Positions 12,303 to 25,266 of a stretch of DNA of 64,000 nucleotides are shown one piece after another; the stretch's first letter is position 1; every line of letters starts with the position of its first letter. The notes beneath the pieces were generated by a model. That model saw only the letters and a list, made by a program, of their open reading frames with translations. It was not told the DNA's origin and did not search any database. This stretch comes from Engraulis encrasicolus (lineage: Eukaryota > Chordata > Actinopteri > Clupeiformes > Engraulidae), in NCBI RefSeq assembly GCF_034702125.1, contig NC_085860.1:53348125-53412124 (forward strand). Direction: 5' to 3'. The position numbers were made by a program, and so were the translations under genes.

Positions 12303-12569
12303 CGAAGGAAGAGTGCACATTACAGACCAGCGTGCAGTCATATACCTGTATTCGCAAACCCAGACCAGTCAAAAGAGTCAAAATGTACCGTAAGCGCCTA
12401 GCAAGCAGAATGGCATCGCAAGAACAAGAACCAAAAGGAAAGAGCCTTGAAATGATGGTCATGGTACATGAACAGGATAATGACCAGGCAGGTGGATGCA
12501 ACAGGTTGGTTAATGAACTTGACCATGGCGTTCATATGCCAAACTAAACACCACGACAGACTGGAGCCC
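12303..12569. repeat. recently duplicated segment, first copy
   Basis: These 267 bases match 48398-48656 almost exactly. The 165-base ORF inside (12383-12547, 54 residues, starting MYRKRLASRMASQEQEPKGK) is identical in both. I recognise no protein family and cannot say whether it is coding. It is part of the larger unit shared between 12-20 kb and 48-52 kb. Confidence 0.7.
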
Positions 12570-13729
12570 ATATAGCTGGGTCTCTTAGCGTCCAAAAAGG
12601 GCCTAATCGTTACGCGCTGGATAGAAGCACCAAAATCGGTCTAGACCTTCCTTAGGGTGTTCTCCATCATTTCAGAAGGGGTGCCCCAAATTTCAATGTC
12701 ATTAAGGTCATTTTTATGGGGTAAATCCAAGATGGCTGCCCAAAACCAACCAATAGTAGTAAAATGCTGTACTGCCTGGACATAATGGTGTTATGGGCCA
12801 ATCCACCTATTTGTGTGTGATGTATACAAACTGAACTTTGAAAATATGTGCAAAACTTACCATAAAAACAATGTTATATATGTCTTATTTAGATTCAAAA
12901 ACAGGAAAATCATAAAAACCATGGTCAGAATGAGATCACTCTACAATTGAGAGCTCATTTCTGGGCATTTAGCTATTGAATCAACATTCATTAAGAGTTT
13001 TAAAAATTTGCAGTGGGTCATATCTATAACATCCAAAAAGAAAATTGTGGTTAGAAAATTTAGGGGAGAAGAGATAAACCCTTGAACTGGGCCACACATA
13101 ACTGTCCCAATGTTAGCATGCTAGCATTAGCAGGTTCAGACACTCAGTCTGCTCTTCAGATAAAGATGGCAAACAATAATTTTAATCCCACTTACACATG
13201 CGCGCACACACACAAACTACTACTACTTCCTTAGGACCCCCTCAATGATTTAACCCTAGGAGTCCAACTGAAATATATTCAAATCAATCAAGTCAATAAT
13301 ACATGTACATATCAAGTGTCAGTGACAGCTGTCAAATGACAAATGTATGCTGATTAATGTTCAGATATGTATATCGCAGTCCTAAGTGTACAATGGAGTG
13401 ATAAGGGCATTTATGCTTAGGAAATTATGAATAATCAATATGCAATACACCATCCATACAGTATATTGACAGATACTTTGTTTTAAAAGAGCAAAATGGT
13501 AACATGTCTGTTTTTCCATCTACTTTTGGCTTTAATCTAGATGACATGTTGGCTACCTAACCACTTAATTTATTGTTTGCTCATTATTTTTTATTTGTGG
13601 GTGTGGTCCTTTGTTTAAAACATGTCTGCCTGCCTTCCCTCTCTCACATAGGCTACTAAAATAGTCTTTCAAAAACTTAAAACAACAGCATGTGGAAATC
13701 CTATTGGCTTTGGAGGGCTAACGTCTATG

Positions 13730-14130
13730 AGACTATACTGTACTCTACTGTATTGCACTGTACTGTACTCTACTATACTGTACTCTACTGTACTGTACTG
13801 TACTGTACTGTAATGTGATATACCGTACTGTACTCTACTGCACCGTGCAGTATGCTACTGTACTGTACTGTACTGTACTGTACTATACTAGACTGCACCG
13901 TACTGTATGCTACTGTACTGTACTTAACTAGACTCCACCATACTTTATGCTACTGTACTGTACTTTACTTTACTGTACTGCACCGTACTGTATGCTACTG
14001 TACTGTACTGCACCGTACTGTATGCTACTGTACTGTACTGTACTATACTCTACTGTACTTTATTATACTGCACCATTCTGTATGCTACTGTACTGTACTG
14101 CACTCCACTGCTCTGCACTGTACTGTACAG
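13730..14130. repeat. TACTG/TACTGTACTG-type simple repeat
   Basis: About 400 bases are built from tactgtactg with variants such as tactctactg and ctgcaccgtactgtatgc. The last form recurs as a higher-order unit of about 66-75 bp. The apparent ORFs here (Tyr/Cys/Thr-rich) are artefacts of the repeat. Confidence 0.9.
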
Positions 14131-14158
14131 TACAACTATAGAACTGAAACATGTAGAG

Positions 14159-14375
14159 CGGTGGTGCTCAAACTGTGGTACGCGTACCACTGGTGGTACT
14201 TGAGACATCTCTGGTGGTACTTGGAATGCCATTATGAACCTCTCCTGTACTGACTGGCAAAAGTGAATATGGAAGGCCTTTACTGCGATATTCTAATGTT
14301 GGTTGTCAAGGTGGTACTCGGAGAGCTCAATATTTTCTCATGGGGTACTTCACACAAAAGGTTTGAGAACCACTG
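14159..14375. mobile_element. hAT-type MITE (217 bp)
   Basis: The right end, inverted, reads CAGTGGTTCTCAAACC; the left end reads CGGTGGTGCTCAAACT. An exact 8-bp target duplication, ATGTAGAG, lies at 14151-14158 and 14376-14383. Confidence 0.88.
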
Positions 14376-14383
14376 ATGTAGAG

Positions 14384-15360
14384 CATTCTGAGGACATGTA
14401 CAATATTATGCAAAAAGGTGTAGTGGGAATGAGTTATGTTACTGTTACCACTCAAAATCATTTTGTTCGGGGGGGCGGGACTATTCTTCCGCCCAGACTA
14501 TTTAAGTGCCTTGCATATCAAGAAAATGAGTCCAGGTAATGATTTACTTTCATAGTATATACCATATGAGAAGTGTTGTTCTATGTAGATATTTCTCCTA
14601 TGGGTAAGGGTGGCAAAAGACCTACAGTACATGTTGCCCATCAGCTGTCAGTTTTGATAGCAGTTTAAGTACTCAATGATTACTGAGCTAACTAATACAA
14701 CTTTTGACACAAGTACTAGGTGAGGACTTGTCTGCAAATAAACATTTTTTTTATCTCTGTCTTCTTACTCAACATACACTAAGAAATCATTCCCATTTAA
14801 TTTGAACTGAAGCCATACTGTGGCCTACATGTAGGCCTATATTGAGTAATCTGTAATGCCATTCTAAAGATGACTGAAATGCTCTCACAATATGCACTTG
14901 TAAACATATAGAATTAGGTGATCTTATGGGGTTCTTCATACATATGGAAAGGTCCTGTCCTTTACCCTCTCTCATACAAATAAAATACGTATATCTGTTA
15001 TGGAAATTAGAGGATGGAGAACCTGCTACCTAGGGCATCTTGCACTGACACTATCCCATTCAAATCGAGCATTAGCAGCAGTCTATTCTCACCATAGTTT
15101 TAGTGTTGGCAATGCTCATTTTAATTCAGACCAAGAATCTTCTCAAATCGTTCACAATGTTACATGCTGTCAAGCACATAAGCACAGACTCACCCATACT
15201 TTCACACTATGTACATTTTGTAGTTTTATCAATCTGGTCTAGCAGGCTACCCTTGCTTCATCTCTTCTGAGGACTATATTAACATTGTCTGCTAAGTATA
15301 ATGTCATGTAATAACAATGTAATGCGTTACCAACATGACATATTGTATATGACATGGTAG
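14384..15360. other. interior of the long-TIR transposon
   Basis: There is no recognisable gene or RNA. The short open frames (for example 15000-15242) have no family features. Confidence 0.4.
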
Positions 15361-15507
15361 ACATTTTTTTTCAAGGGGCACCCCTTCTAGGATGTCTTCA
15401 AATCAGTCAAGGAACACGTGTACCGAATTATATGCTTCTATCCAGCGCGTAACGATTTCTCGGCTTAGAGCCCCTACTAATAGTTGGAGGAGGAAAAGGC
15501 CGTCAAC

Positions 15508-16416
15508 CACAGACATCATATATGAAGACTAGTATTTCAAGCACGTCCGCACAGGTCGGCCATATTAGCGCAGCCTAAACTCTCCACAGACCCTCCGTTA
15601 CACCTGAAGTAAACTGAAGAGTTGAAACGTTGGGATACTTAAAAATGTATACTGTTGCTTCGCTGAAATATTGACACGTGTTTATAAATGGTAGGGCTCC
15701 TTAAAACTTAAGTGTAGACTGGGGTAAAACGCCCAGGAGAGTAATAGGCCTATGCTTCCCACTTAACCTATTTGTCAAAAAAAATAGATAGACCTACAGC
15801 TAATACACATTTTAACCATTGCTGTGCATTACGTTGACGGCATGGATATATTCATTTCATCAAATTACAGACGACAGAGATACTGGAAGAGAGATGTAGC
15901 CTACAGCGCAACAAGTTAATTCTATCTGGATGGCTTTAGCGTCACGACTCATTTTGAACACAAGGTGGAGCTGTCGAAACCAAAGTAGAATGTAGACTAC
16001 AAGTGAACGTTTATTTGTTATTTTACTGAAAATATAAAAAAATACTTTGTGCATTTGTTTATGGGATCTATTTAATTATCTGAATAAGACTACTGAATTA
16101 TATTATACATGATTTTAGACCTAAGAACATTATAATATAATGTAATATAATATAATAATAATGTGAATATGCATCACTATGCAGTATCAACACATACTTT
16201 AGTTTGGAATTTTTTATACAGTGTAAAAAACCAACCCTTTCGAAAATCGAAATAAATTTGAGGGAATTACGGCCATCTGAAGAGTATACAACACCAAAAA
16301 CTCACTGCAACTGGTTGAGCCAGCAGGCTGCGCTAACATGGCCGCCATGCACGGACGTTCGACTTGCATGACGGGAACGCAGACGACGCATCTAGTCTTC
16401 ATATATGATGTCTGTG
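15508..16416. mobile_element. 909-bp long-TIR transposon (hAT or MULE type)
   Basis: The ends carry identical outer 20-mers (cacagacatcatatatgaag) in inverted orientation and inner matches such as gccat(a/g)ttagcgcagcc, so the TIRs are about 70-90 bp. GCCGTCAACC is present on both sides (15499-15508, 16416-16425). Because it overlaps the end bases, the duplication may be 8-10 bp. The paralogous site near 48673-48684 is empty. Confidence 0.85.
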
Positions 16417-16556
16417 CCGTCAACCGGTCACAATTCCCATTGTTATGATCTAATCACTAACTGTGCGTTCTAGTCTGCTAGTCTGGATCCTATGCCAGCC
16501 CTGCCCTTTCTCTCTCTCCCACTCTCTTTCTGTCATACTCATGACGGCCCTTTAAG

Positions 16557-18483
16557 CAGGCACGGACTGGACAGTCTGGCATTTGGGCACATGCCAGAAG
16601 GGCCGCGGCCCTCTAGATACCCATCGCGGCCCTTCCAATCCTAGTTGCAGCCCTACAATCATATGTCCGAGATGTATTAAGCAAATATCACGCTGCCTGC
16701 GTTCAAAGTTCTATTATATTAACATGCCTAGAATACCGTTTCGCTATTTATACCACTGACACTGCCATACATTACACACGGACCGTGGCATATTGATGGG
16801 TGGGTCTCATTATGTTTCATGTTGTATTTTTCCTGAATATATATTCCAATGATGTAAAAGTGTTCAAAATAATACAAAAAAACTATAGCCTACCTATTTA
16901 TATTTTGCTTTTGTTTGAGACAACTGTAGTAAAGCATTGCTTTGTGGGATTTTTTTTTTTATTTACGTTCGGTTCCCGCCAAAAGAAAAAAAAAACGTAG
17001 GCCTTAAAGATTCATCAACATTCTGAAGCTTGTTGTAGAGAAAAACTGACGGTAGATGTTGCGCCGCGAATGGACAATTATAGCTATTAAGAAAAATGAA
17101 TGAAGGTCCAGGAAGAGGAGGAATTAAACGAAAGAAGGGGGGAGCGGCAATGGAAATTGTTAATAAAGCACATTTGACTTGACTTGTGGTGTTTGGTGGT
17201 CACTACGCGGTGAGATGCTGCCATCTTGTGGTCTTTTCAGGTATTTTCTTAATCAGTTCAGTCCTCCGTTTCCCTAGTGACTGACGATAAACTTCCTGTG
17301 AGCATTACGGTGTGTGGCGGACAAGAAGTGTCCCATAAATTCAAGGTTGTTGTCACTGAAAACACGGTGTTCTGTTCGAATCTATGTCGTAGTATCTATT
17401 ATGCCGGCTTCTTGGCTTGCTTGGAAGAAGACCATGAAGAAGTGTGTTGTTTTGTCTCTGCAATCGCCAAGAAATCACAAGGCCATTCACACATGGAATA
17501 GCACGCAGAGCTCTCTCGCCCACACAAATATGGATATTAGAAGATGTGTTGCACCGCCCGACGCTACGAATAAGACCAGGTAGGGCTGAAGGATTTCCAT
17601 TAATAATCATTGTTTGTGTCCGCCGTGACACTTTTTTTTATTTCACGTAAGGTCGCGTTTCTACTGTCATAAGCCAGTCCGTGGCTAGTCTCGCTACTAG
17701 CCAAGGTGATGTGATCTGTAAACCTTTTTAGCTTGTGGTAATCTGGGGGCTGTTATAGTTTTTCTTATTCGTACTGTATTCTTAACTTCATGACTTGGTA
17801 ATGGGCTCTCGAATTGGTGGCTTGTCTTGCTGAAATACATTTTAGTAGCCATATCGATGTAGCCTACGGTAGGCCTATGTTGTTTTGCGTTCAGCTCTGG
17901 ACTGGTTAGCATAGAAGTTGGAACAACTCCAACTCATAGTCTTGTCATCATATAGAACTAGTATTAGCTGGGCCACTGTCCACTGGACAGCGTTAAGAAG
18001 GGGCTTTTGCGTAAAGAAGCGGTGCGAGAGCAAAGCGGACATCAAAAGTGGTTGGTTCATTGATTTTATAGTGTGTGTGTGTGTGTGTAGGCACGTTGAT
18101 GCTTGCCTGGTGCCTGTTGTTTAAAGGTTGGTTTTTGAAACTTCAGTGTTTACTAGGCCTACTATTTTATTAATAGTCACAGTTTTCTCTCTGTGTGGGG
18201 CGGGCCAACGAGTGCAGCGTGCGCTTGCTATAACGCACCGTTTTCGACCATGCACCTAGTTCTAGTAGGATCAGGGTGCACCTTGTGTTCACCAATGTGT
18301 TTTCATGTGGTGCGCGGTCACCAAGTTGTTGCAACTTCCACGAAGTGGTGTGTGTGTGTGTGTGTCTCTCTCTCTCTGTGTGTCTGTGTGTGCGTGAGGG
18401 GGGGTACTGGGGGGTCTTGGGGCCGCGGGGCCGCGTTGTGGGTCAAAATGCCAGGGCCGTTTCTCTATCCCAGTCCGTCACTG
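16557..18483. mobile_element. nonautonomous hAT-type element (1.93 kb)
   Basis: The ends are CAGGCACGGACTGG and, inverted, CAGTGACGGACTGG. An exact 8-bp duplication, CCTTTAAG, lies at 16549-16556 and 18484-18491. The paralogue at 51170-51320 is uninterrupted. It contains GT/TC microsatellites (about 18070-18088 and 18350-18392). No transposase is visible. Confidence 0.88.
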
Positions 18484-18491
18484 CCTTTAAG

Positions 18492-19290
18492 CAATAAAGT
18501 ATGCTAGGAATCTCATAGCGGATAGCTTCACCCGTTTCTTCACCGAAAACCACGCAAAATAGTTTTACTAAGAAGTGGTAACTCCACTGAAAGTGCCCTG
18601 CTCTCAGCCTTAAGGGATGCTAGAGTACATTCTATGCAATCTGTCTGCTGCCTGCAATACAGTCAAACGCAACATACTCCATATAATTTCAAACAGCATC
18701 ATCACCAGACCACCCCACTCCTGTTTCAGATATAAAATTTCTGGATGTTCATCCAATGTCATCATGAAAAGGACTGTCCTCAAGATACAAGAAGAAAAAA
18801 GCTTCCGGTTGAAAACCTTCTTCAGACAACTGACGTCTGGAGAAGGCTTTCACCCAAAACAGTGGGAGAAGAAAAATCCTGGTTGAAGCGGACCTTTTGT
18901 CTTTATCTGGTTATTTGGTTTTCCTGCTGCCATTGCAGCCGTTTGGATCTGTGGAATTTGTGTGCGTCCCAATATGCGACCTTGTGTCCTCCACTTGTGC
19001 TTGTGGCCTCACCCCACCTCCTGGCCCCGCCTCCATGGAGAAGACAATAAAGTTTCCCAGCTGTCAGCCTAGCCACAACAACCTTTGGTAGACTGTTTTT
19101 CATTCACCATCCAGTTTGCAAATGAGAAAATGACTTTACAATTGAGCTTTTGCGAGATATTGAAAATATAATGCTGTTGTCAATGATGTCATACTTGCTG
19201 GTGCGAGGCCACAATCTCAAGTGGAGGACGCAAGGTCACATACTGGAACGTACCCTTTAACCTACTCCTCCAAGGGCTGGCCTCAGCTCC
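18492..19290. repeat. duplicated host unit, first copy (pair with 51318-52140)
   Basis: Near-identical sequence is found at 51318-52140. It includes an imperfect hairpin, gaaaaccttcttcaga and its near-complement (18811-18852; 51626-51667). Open frames in both copies are not conserved in reading frame, so I do not call a gene. Confidence 0.75.
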
Positions 19291-19560
19291 TAAGCTCCAC
19301 AGGGGTGCCCCAAGTGTACATGCTGAGACCCCATCTGTTCGCTGGGATATGTGATCCACTCACATGGCTTGTCACTGCTGTGCCGATGATTCTCAGCTAT
19401 ACCTGTTCTTCCAGCAGCCAGATGACTCCCATGTTCTTTGCATACATTTCCACTTTACCTGCTTGTGCAAAACCATGAGTAAAACTATCCCAATGGCTCC
19501 AAAATGCTGCAGTGTGTCTGGTATTGTCTCAACCCAAAAAGGGTGCATGCTATTTCTCTA
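19290..19560 (+). repeat. deleted L2/CR1-like LINE remnant (copy 2)
   Basis: It has the same block as at 11100-11420: GVPQ-like start, CYADDxQLYLFFQ-like middle with a frame break, then a jump to a 3' LQMxxNAAVCL-like segment (about 19490-19520). Confidence 0.65.
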
Positions 19561-19969
19561 GTAGTTTATATGACAGGGACATTGCAATGCACCATATTGC
19601 AATCATAATGTCATGAAAAAGCCATGACATAAAATGTGCGTACTGTACAGTATGTGTGTGGTACATGTTCTAATGTGTGGCCCCTTGTTCTAATAATGAA
19701 GTGCACCAGCTTGTTACCTACAGACAATGGCATGGCTTCACCACTCATTTGATTGGCACATAGGTGAGGAATTACTTCCTGGTAGCCAGTTGTAGAACAT
19801 GTATGTAATGTTATGGACCAATTTAAATAAAGAGGTTCCATGCGCTTAATGATAATTCTTGATAATTTCCTGAAGGGGAATTCAGTGAATGTATTGTGCT
19901 TTATCTCAGTAAAAACCCTTTTTGTCCTGTAATTAAATTCCATAAAAACACCACCACTACTATACAGTA

Positions 19970-20150
19970 TTTGTTTTTGTAAGTTTATTGCTGGCTGATT
20001 GATACCGAGTAGATGATCATGTCCACAGTGTGTATTTGAGGATTTATTGAAGCAAAAATCTATTGCTGGGCCTTTATTGGTGGCAATAAAAATATAATTT
20101 TTCACCAAGCTTAACTTTCTGTATCAGATCTGTTTTTGAAAGGTTTTATT
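19970..20150 (-). pseudogene. intron remnant of a family gene copy
   Basis: On the minus strand it has a cagatctgatacagaaa motif followed by cttcaataaatcctcaaat and gtggacatgatca. It matches the intron segments of gene A (about 9890-9980) and gene C (about 56850-56960), and the piece at 49770-49900. No exon is attached. Confidence 0.5.
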
Positions 20151-20389
20151 CAGAATTAAATTCAGTTAATTCTGAATTAAACAACTCTTGCAGCCGAAAC
20201 GTCTGTCAGTCCCTGCAATGTTTGAATAAAAAGAAAAGAATAAGAAAGAAGAAAAAAACTGAGTGCAATCAATTTCCTAACTACTCGTATGATATGACTA
20301 AATCACCATGCCAAGTTTGGTTAAAATCTGTGCTGAAGCTGTGCTGTGCTGAAAGAATACATGAGACACTTTTGATTTAGATGTGTTGA

Positions 20390-20475
20390 TTTTATTCATT
20401 GCTACAATGGAAAGGGTTATATTTTACAAATAGAAAAAAGGAAAATGTGAGTTGGTCTGTAAATTTTGCTCAAGA
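20390..20475. repeat. unit piece shared with 25885-25980 and 53005-53060
   Basis: The tattcattgctacaatggaa block followed by ttacaaatagaaaaaagga appears nearly unchanged at 25890-25975 and degraded at 53010-53055. It is part of the locus-wide duplication pattern. Confidence 0.65.
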
Positions 20476-20707
20476 CCGTCAGACAATTGACCGTATTATT
20501 GTTAACAAACCAACAGAGGATCCAAAACAATACCCCTTGTCCTTTTTGACATACATGTTTAGTGATTTCACATATAAAAAGTACAATTGACATTGAAAGC
20601 TTTGCCCCCTTCTCCTTTCTAAAGACACAAAGTAAAAACACTAAATATGAGAGTCACTGGCGTGCACAGACATTTTGGAGGGCAAGTGCCGGAGGGAGTG
20701 TGGGGGG

Positions 20708-22070
20708 CAGAGGTCGCGTTAACCGACAAATGTCCGTCATTGACGGATTTTTTGAAGGATGACGGAAAATTCTGAAGCCTCTCCGTCATTTTGACGGATC
20801 AATATTCAGGGTGATGATAAATAAATCATACGTTTAAGTAGGCCTACGCCTCTATCGAGTAGGGCAAATATGCATTTCAATTAGACATAGTTATCAGCGC
20901 AGATAATTTCATGCTACTATCGTTTGCCTTTCTCCCTCTCTCCCTGCTTGTCATACCATGCGCCGCAGCTGTGCTCTGCGGCTGGCTGCAGCAGAGCGCG
21001 CGTCTCTGCACTTGCTCAAAATAATGAATTAAAATAACTAAGCCGTTGCCACCATACACGTGTGACTTCGACTTTAAGATTCAGAACTATGTGAAGACCT
21101 AGGCCTACTACATTTACCGACTATCTGATTTTCTTCCAATGACGAAGTTGTCCCTCTATCGCCCTTCATAGAAGCATTCTTTCATAACTCCTCGCTTGAA
21201 ACATAGGCTAAACAAATATGCGAATAGCACGTTTGCTAGCCAGAACCTTCACTCAAAGGCAACGCAGGTCTAAAACGGCTTCAGGACATTAACTAATAAA
21301 AACGACGGATATTCAAAAACCTAAATATTACCAGGCAACGCAACTTACAACTTGGCAAACGTTGCCAGAAACGGCTAACCTTCTCTCATTTCGATAGCTG
21401 GTTCACCCATTATAGGCGATATATTTTTTATTCAGACAACTTCACCGCGCTCCCAGAGCCAACATATAAGCCGAAGGGGCTAGGTATAGAGAGGCTCCCT
21501 TTACCGTCGCTGACATTTTTCAAGTTTTGCGAAATCTGGTCGTCTTCCTGTTGTAGGCTTCAGTGCCTTTGTCGACTGCCTGGGCTAAACCTTTCTGCTT
21601 CAAGACGGTTTTCCTTTCCATCGTGCATGTTAACCCATTTAACACGGCGCCTTTGTATTACAATCGGTGTATTAATCAGAGCAAAACGAGTGACTGACAG
21701 CTGTTGGATAAAGCCCTCCACGCGTCTTTTAAAAAAGTGCTTGTGGTGACCATAGCGCTGAACACTGAATCAGACGCGCGTCATGAGAGATATCTGCAGC
21801 TTTAGTGCAACGAGGGGGGCAGAGAGAGAAAGTGGACAAAATTGACTCCATCCTCAAAGTTGGAGAATGAATGTCGAGTGAAAGGGGGTGTATTCACAGC
21901 GGTTTACTCTCAATTGGCCGCAATTGCGCATGTGTTGTTCCCGGTGCTGGGTCGCGACCCCCCACATTGAGAAAAGAGATGGAGAATTTAAAAAAAAAAA
22001 AAAATGACGGATTTTTTTCGACCCTGTCCGTCAAAATGACGGACTGTGAAAAAGTCTAGCGCAACCTCTG
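20708..22070. mobile_element. hAT-type element with tgacgga palindromes
   Basis: The ends are CAGAGGTCGCGTTA and, inverted, CAGAGGTTGCGCTA. The flanks gtgggggg and ctgggggg share 7 of 8 bases. Subterminal tccgtcattttgacgga palindromes occur at both ends. No transposase frame is found. Confidence 0.8.
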
Positions 22071-22352
22071 CTGGGGGGCATGTGGAACTTCCAGCTGCCC
22101 TTACTAGGCTACACAGACAATATATGTTATATTGGGGCATTATTGTCACATGCTTTTGATAGTCCACCATTTTGTAGATGACCATGTCAACATGGACCAC
22201 ACAGTAAATTGTGATAAAAAAAAGGAAAACCTCATCTCGACCTGTGCATTCCTATGATGAGAGTGTAGTATTGACAGTATTACCATCATTATTTGTATGG
22301 CTGGTACCGGTATTTGTGTTTGCCAGAAGGCAATGTAATATAATAATAATAA

Positions 22353-22634
22353 GGTAACACTTTATTTTAGGGATACATCTATTAGCACTAATACATAAAA
22401 TGTGTCTGTATAGGTAACTTGTAAGGCATGTACAAAGATAAATCAAACATTTGTTAGGCATGTATTCGCAAATGTCTTGTTCATGCACAATAAGGGATTT
22501 ATTACCAATTTAACCTTAGTAAGGACCTAGTAGGTCTTAGTGTTTGCTTAGTACATGCCTTACAAGTTACTTATGCAGGCATTAACATTGTATGTATTAG
22601 TGCTAGAGATGTATCCCTAAAATAAAGTGTTACC
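22353..22634. mobile_element. foldback MITE (282 bp)
   Basis: The ends GGTAACACTTTATTTTAGGG are perfectly inverted and the match extends about 40-45 bp inward (ggatacatct, attagtgct). The flanks are AATAATAA and AATAATAG, consistent with an 8-bp duplication in an AT repeat. Inner arms also pair (ggtaacttgtaaggcatgta), so nearly the whole element can form a hairpin. Confidence 0.85.
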
Positions 22635-22879
22635 AATAATAGTAATAACTAGAAGTACTCAGAGAGCGCAGACCTCCAACCTGCTTGACCACCCTAAGTC
22701 TTTCTGAATTATTTTTGTGGAGTCCCCGCAATTCAATTTCTGGTCACAAGGGTGTCTAGATATATTAGGCCAGCAATGGTGAAGATTTTTTTTTTTAAGT
22801 CCTGGTTCAGATTCGTGACCTGGGTCACCACCAGTATTTAATCACTTGTTCCTTGGGTCATTACTAACAACTCCACAAA

Positions 22880-23040
22880 GTTTCGTCCAAGTCAGTATAC
22901 CTGAGAATCATCGGCACAGCAGTGACAAGGCCATGTGAGTGGATCACATATCCCAGCGAACAGATGGGGTCTCAGCATAGTATATACTTGGGGCACCCCT
23001 GTGGAGAGCTTATGAGCTGAGGCCAGTCCTTAGAGGACGT
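22880..23040 (-). repeat. L2/CR1-like LINE remnant in inverted orientation
   Basis: It is the reverse complement of 19255-19400, including the tcagctataccgg-like region and ggtgccccaagt. It is the only inverted member of this block in the window. Confidence 0.65.
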
Positions 23041-23345
23041 AGGTTAACACTAGAACTACCAGGATTTTTCTGCCTACCTAGAAGTACCAGAGAGGGGTCA
23101 TTTGACCCGGCGGCTTTTACCTAATCCACTAATCACTCATTTTGTTATGGTAATGAGGCTGGGGGCCGTGTGTGGGGTGAGTGGTGAGGGGGTCACACCT
23201 TACAGTGCTAACAGCCAAGACAAAAAGGGACAGACAGCTTCTTCCCAAGGGCTGTCAGCCTACAAAATCACCACAGGTAAATAGCAACTTGCATGAAGAT
23301 ATCAGCAGCAAAGACAGATAGCACAGTTTGGCGGACAGTGTGTTA

Positions 23346-24970
23346 CAGTTTTTCTCAATTGGTTTGGCTCATTTCTTGAAACTGAGATGTCATTCTCAAA
23401 ACATGGACAAATTCCAAAACTAATTTGCAGTTCCTCACAACAGAATGGCATTTATCATTGCTTTCATCAAATTTCAAATGCTTTTGTACATGTCTCAATC
23501 ATTTAGTACATCCTTGCAAATGGCTATGTACAAGTATCCTACAGTTAACACAATCAGCTTACATTTAGTAGAATTTTCAAATGAATGTACCTTGCTGATC
23601 TATCCCAATTGGTTGATTCTCAGTGTAATGGTTGTCCTGAAAACATGTCATTACATTTTCTTCATATAAGTCATCAATGAATGTGTGAATGTCCCATGTG
23701 AATCATGACGAATCATATGACTGCAAACCAGATAATGGTTGAATTACAGTTTTTCTCGATTGGTTTGGCTCATTTCTTGAAACTGAGATGACATTCCCAT
23801 AACCATTGGGTCATTTGGCCAAGCATTCTTACACTTCTGCACAACAGTTCAGATAACTAGCAAAATGTCATATACCTCCCAAAACACTCTTGCATCAGCA
23901 CTACACCGTCTCACATATAAATGGTCAGTACCATCAAAATGGCATAGATCCTTCTCAATTGCTTTGAGTCATTTGCATTCATTTAGTCCTTCTGTCAAAA
24001 TAAACTGGATGGTTCAGCATAACTATATGGATCCTCATCACTCGCTCATATCACCCCAAAAAACAGTTTAACCCATGTGTCAAAACTACATTTTTTCCCC
24101 ACGATATATCATCAGTACCCCCAAAATACATTGTCCCTTTGCCATTGTGTAAGCACTGCCAGTCAAAATGGTTAGGTGTTTTATCTACGTTCAGCTAACA
24201 GATTTCGACTATGTATAAAAATGAAAAAGTGAGTGGAAACCATTGAAGTTTGACAACACAGATAATTTACCAAGGACATTTATCAGTAACTTTCTTTACT
24301 GTAAATTCATATACAGAAAGTAATGGGTCCATATATCACAGGGTTTCTCATGGGTTTTGGCTCATTTCTCAAAACAGAGATAACGTATTCTCAAAATAAT
24401 ATGGATAAATGCTAAAGCAACTAGCAATTGTTCAAACAATGTCGTTTGAAAAAGTGTCATGAAATTAGCCAAATAACAGAGGAAACTGTAGTATACACGG
24501 TTGTAAAATTATTTTCTACTAACTAGTAAAGTTACAATACCATCTGACCTGTTGAACACTGTCATGAATTTACTATGTAATGAAATTCTTAAAATATTAT
24601 GTCCTTGACTGTTTTGGGAGACCACTTTGCATATGATGACTTACACAATGAAATAATGCTGACGTGTTTTGGAGAGGGCAACCATTAGACTGAGAATTGT
24701 CTAATTCGTTTAGATAAGCAAGGTCTATTTATTTGGAAAATGTGCTAAATGTATGCTGAATGTGTCAACTGAAGCGTATTTGTACATATCCTTTGCAGAG
24801 ATGTACTAAAACATTTGAGATCTTGTACAAAGCATTTGATATCTGATGAAAGCAATGAAAAATGCCATTCTGTTTTGGGAAATTGCAAGTTGGTTTGGGG
24901 ATTTGTCCGTGTTGTTTTGAGAATGTCATCTCAGTTTCAAAAAATTACCCAAACCAATCGAGAAAAACTG
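23346..24970. mobile_element. TA-flanked long-TIR transposon (Tc1/mariner-type target)
   Basis: The ends CAGTTTTTCTCAATTGGTTTGG and the inverted CAGTTTTTCTCGATTGGTTTGG extend inward through gaaactgagatg(t/a)cattctc. The flanks are TA (23344-23345, 24971-24972). A further end copy in the same orientation begins at 23746 and a diverged one at about 24340, so the element looks composite. No transposase frame is seen. Confidence 0.75.
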
Positions 24971-25163
24971 TAACGTGTGAATCTCCCATGCCATGTGACC
25001 ATAACGACTCATGTGAATGCAACCTGGCAATTGTTAGACGGATAAATACCGGTGCATGTGGACTACTGCTTCACTTCCCTCAAGAATTTTGTGGTGAAAG
25101 AAGCTCCTCTCCAATGAACGAAGATGCAGAGATACAGCACTCAACAGGCATTGGAAATGATCC

Positions 25164-25192
25164 GCACACACACACACACACACACAAACACA

Positions 25193-25255
<63 letters not shown>

Positions 25256-25266
25256 ACACACACACA
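25164..25266. repeat. CA microsatellite
   Basis: A run of about 45 CA units with a few interruptions (aaacacatc). Confidence 0.97.

Larger units (their letters stand above)
12573..15479. mobile_element. long-TIR DNA transposon, no transposase seen
   Basis: The ends are TAGCTGGGTCTCTTAGC and, inverted, TAGTAGGGGCTCTAAGC. They lead into inverted copies of cgttacgcgctggatagaag and agaaggggtgcccc, giving TIRs of about 115 bp. ATA flanks both sides (12570-12572, 15480-15482). The paralogous site at 48650-48660 is empty. The superfamily is uncertain; a 3-bp duplication fits Harbinger or CACTA-type elements. It holds a TACTG-type microsatellite (13730-14130) and a hAT MITE (14159-14375). Confidence 0.8.

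Noticed and set aside
12305..12501. Minus-strand hydrophobic ORF over the duplicated segment
   Set aside because: No motif or splice support; equally open on the other strand, so neither is called as a gene.
13852..14253. Tyr/Cys/Thr-rich ORFs
   Set aside because: Translation of the TACTG simple repeat in three frames.
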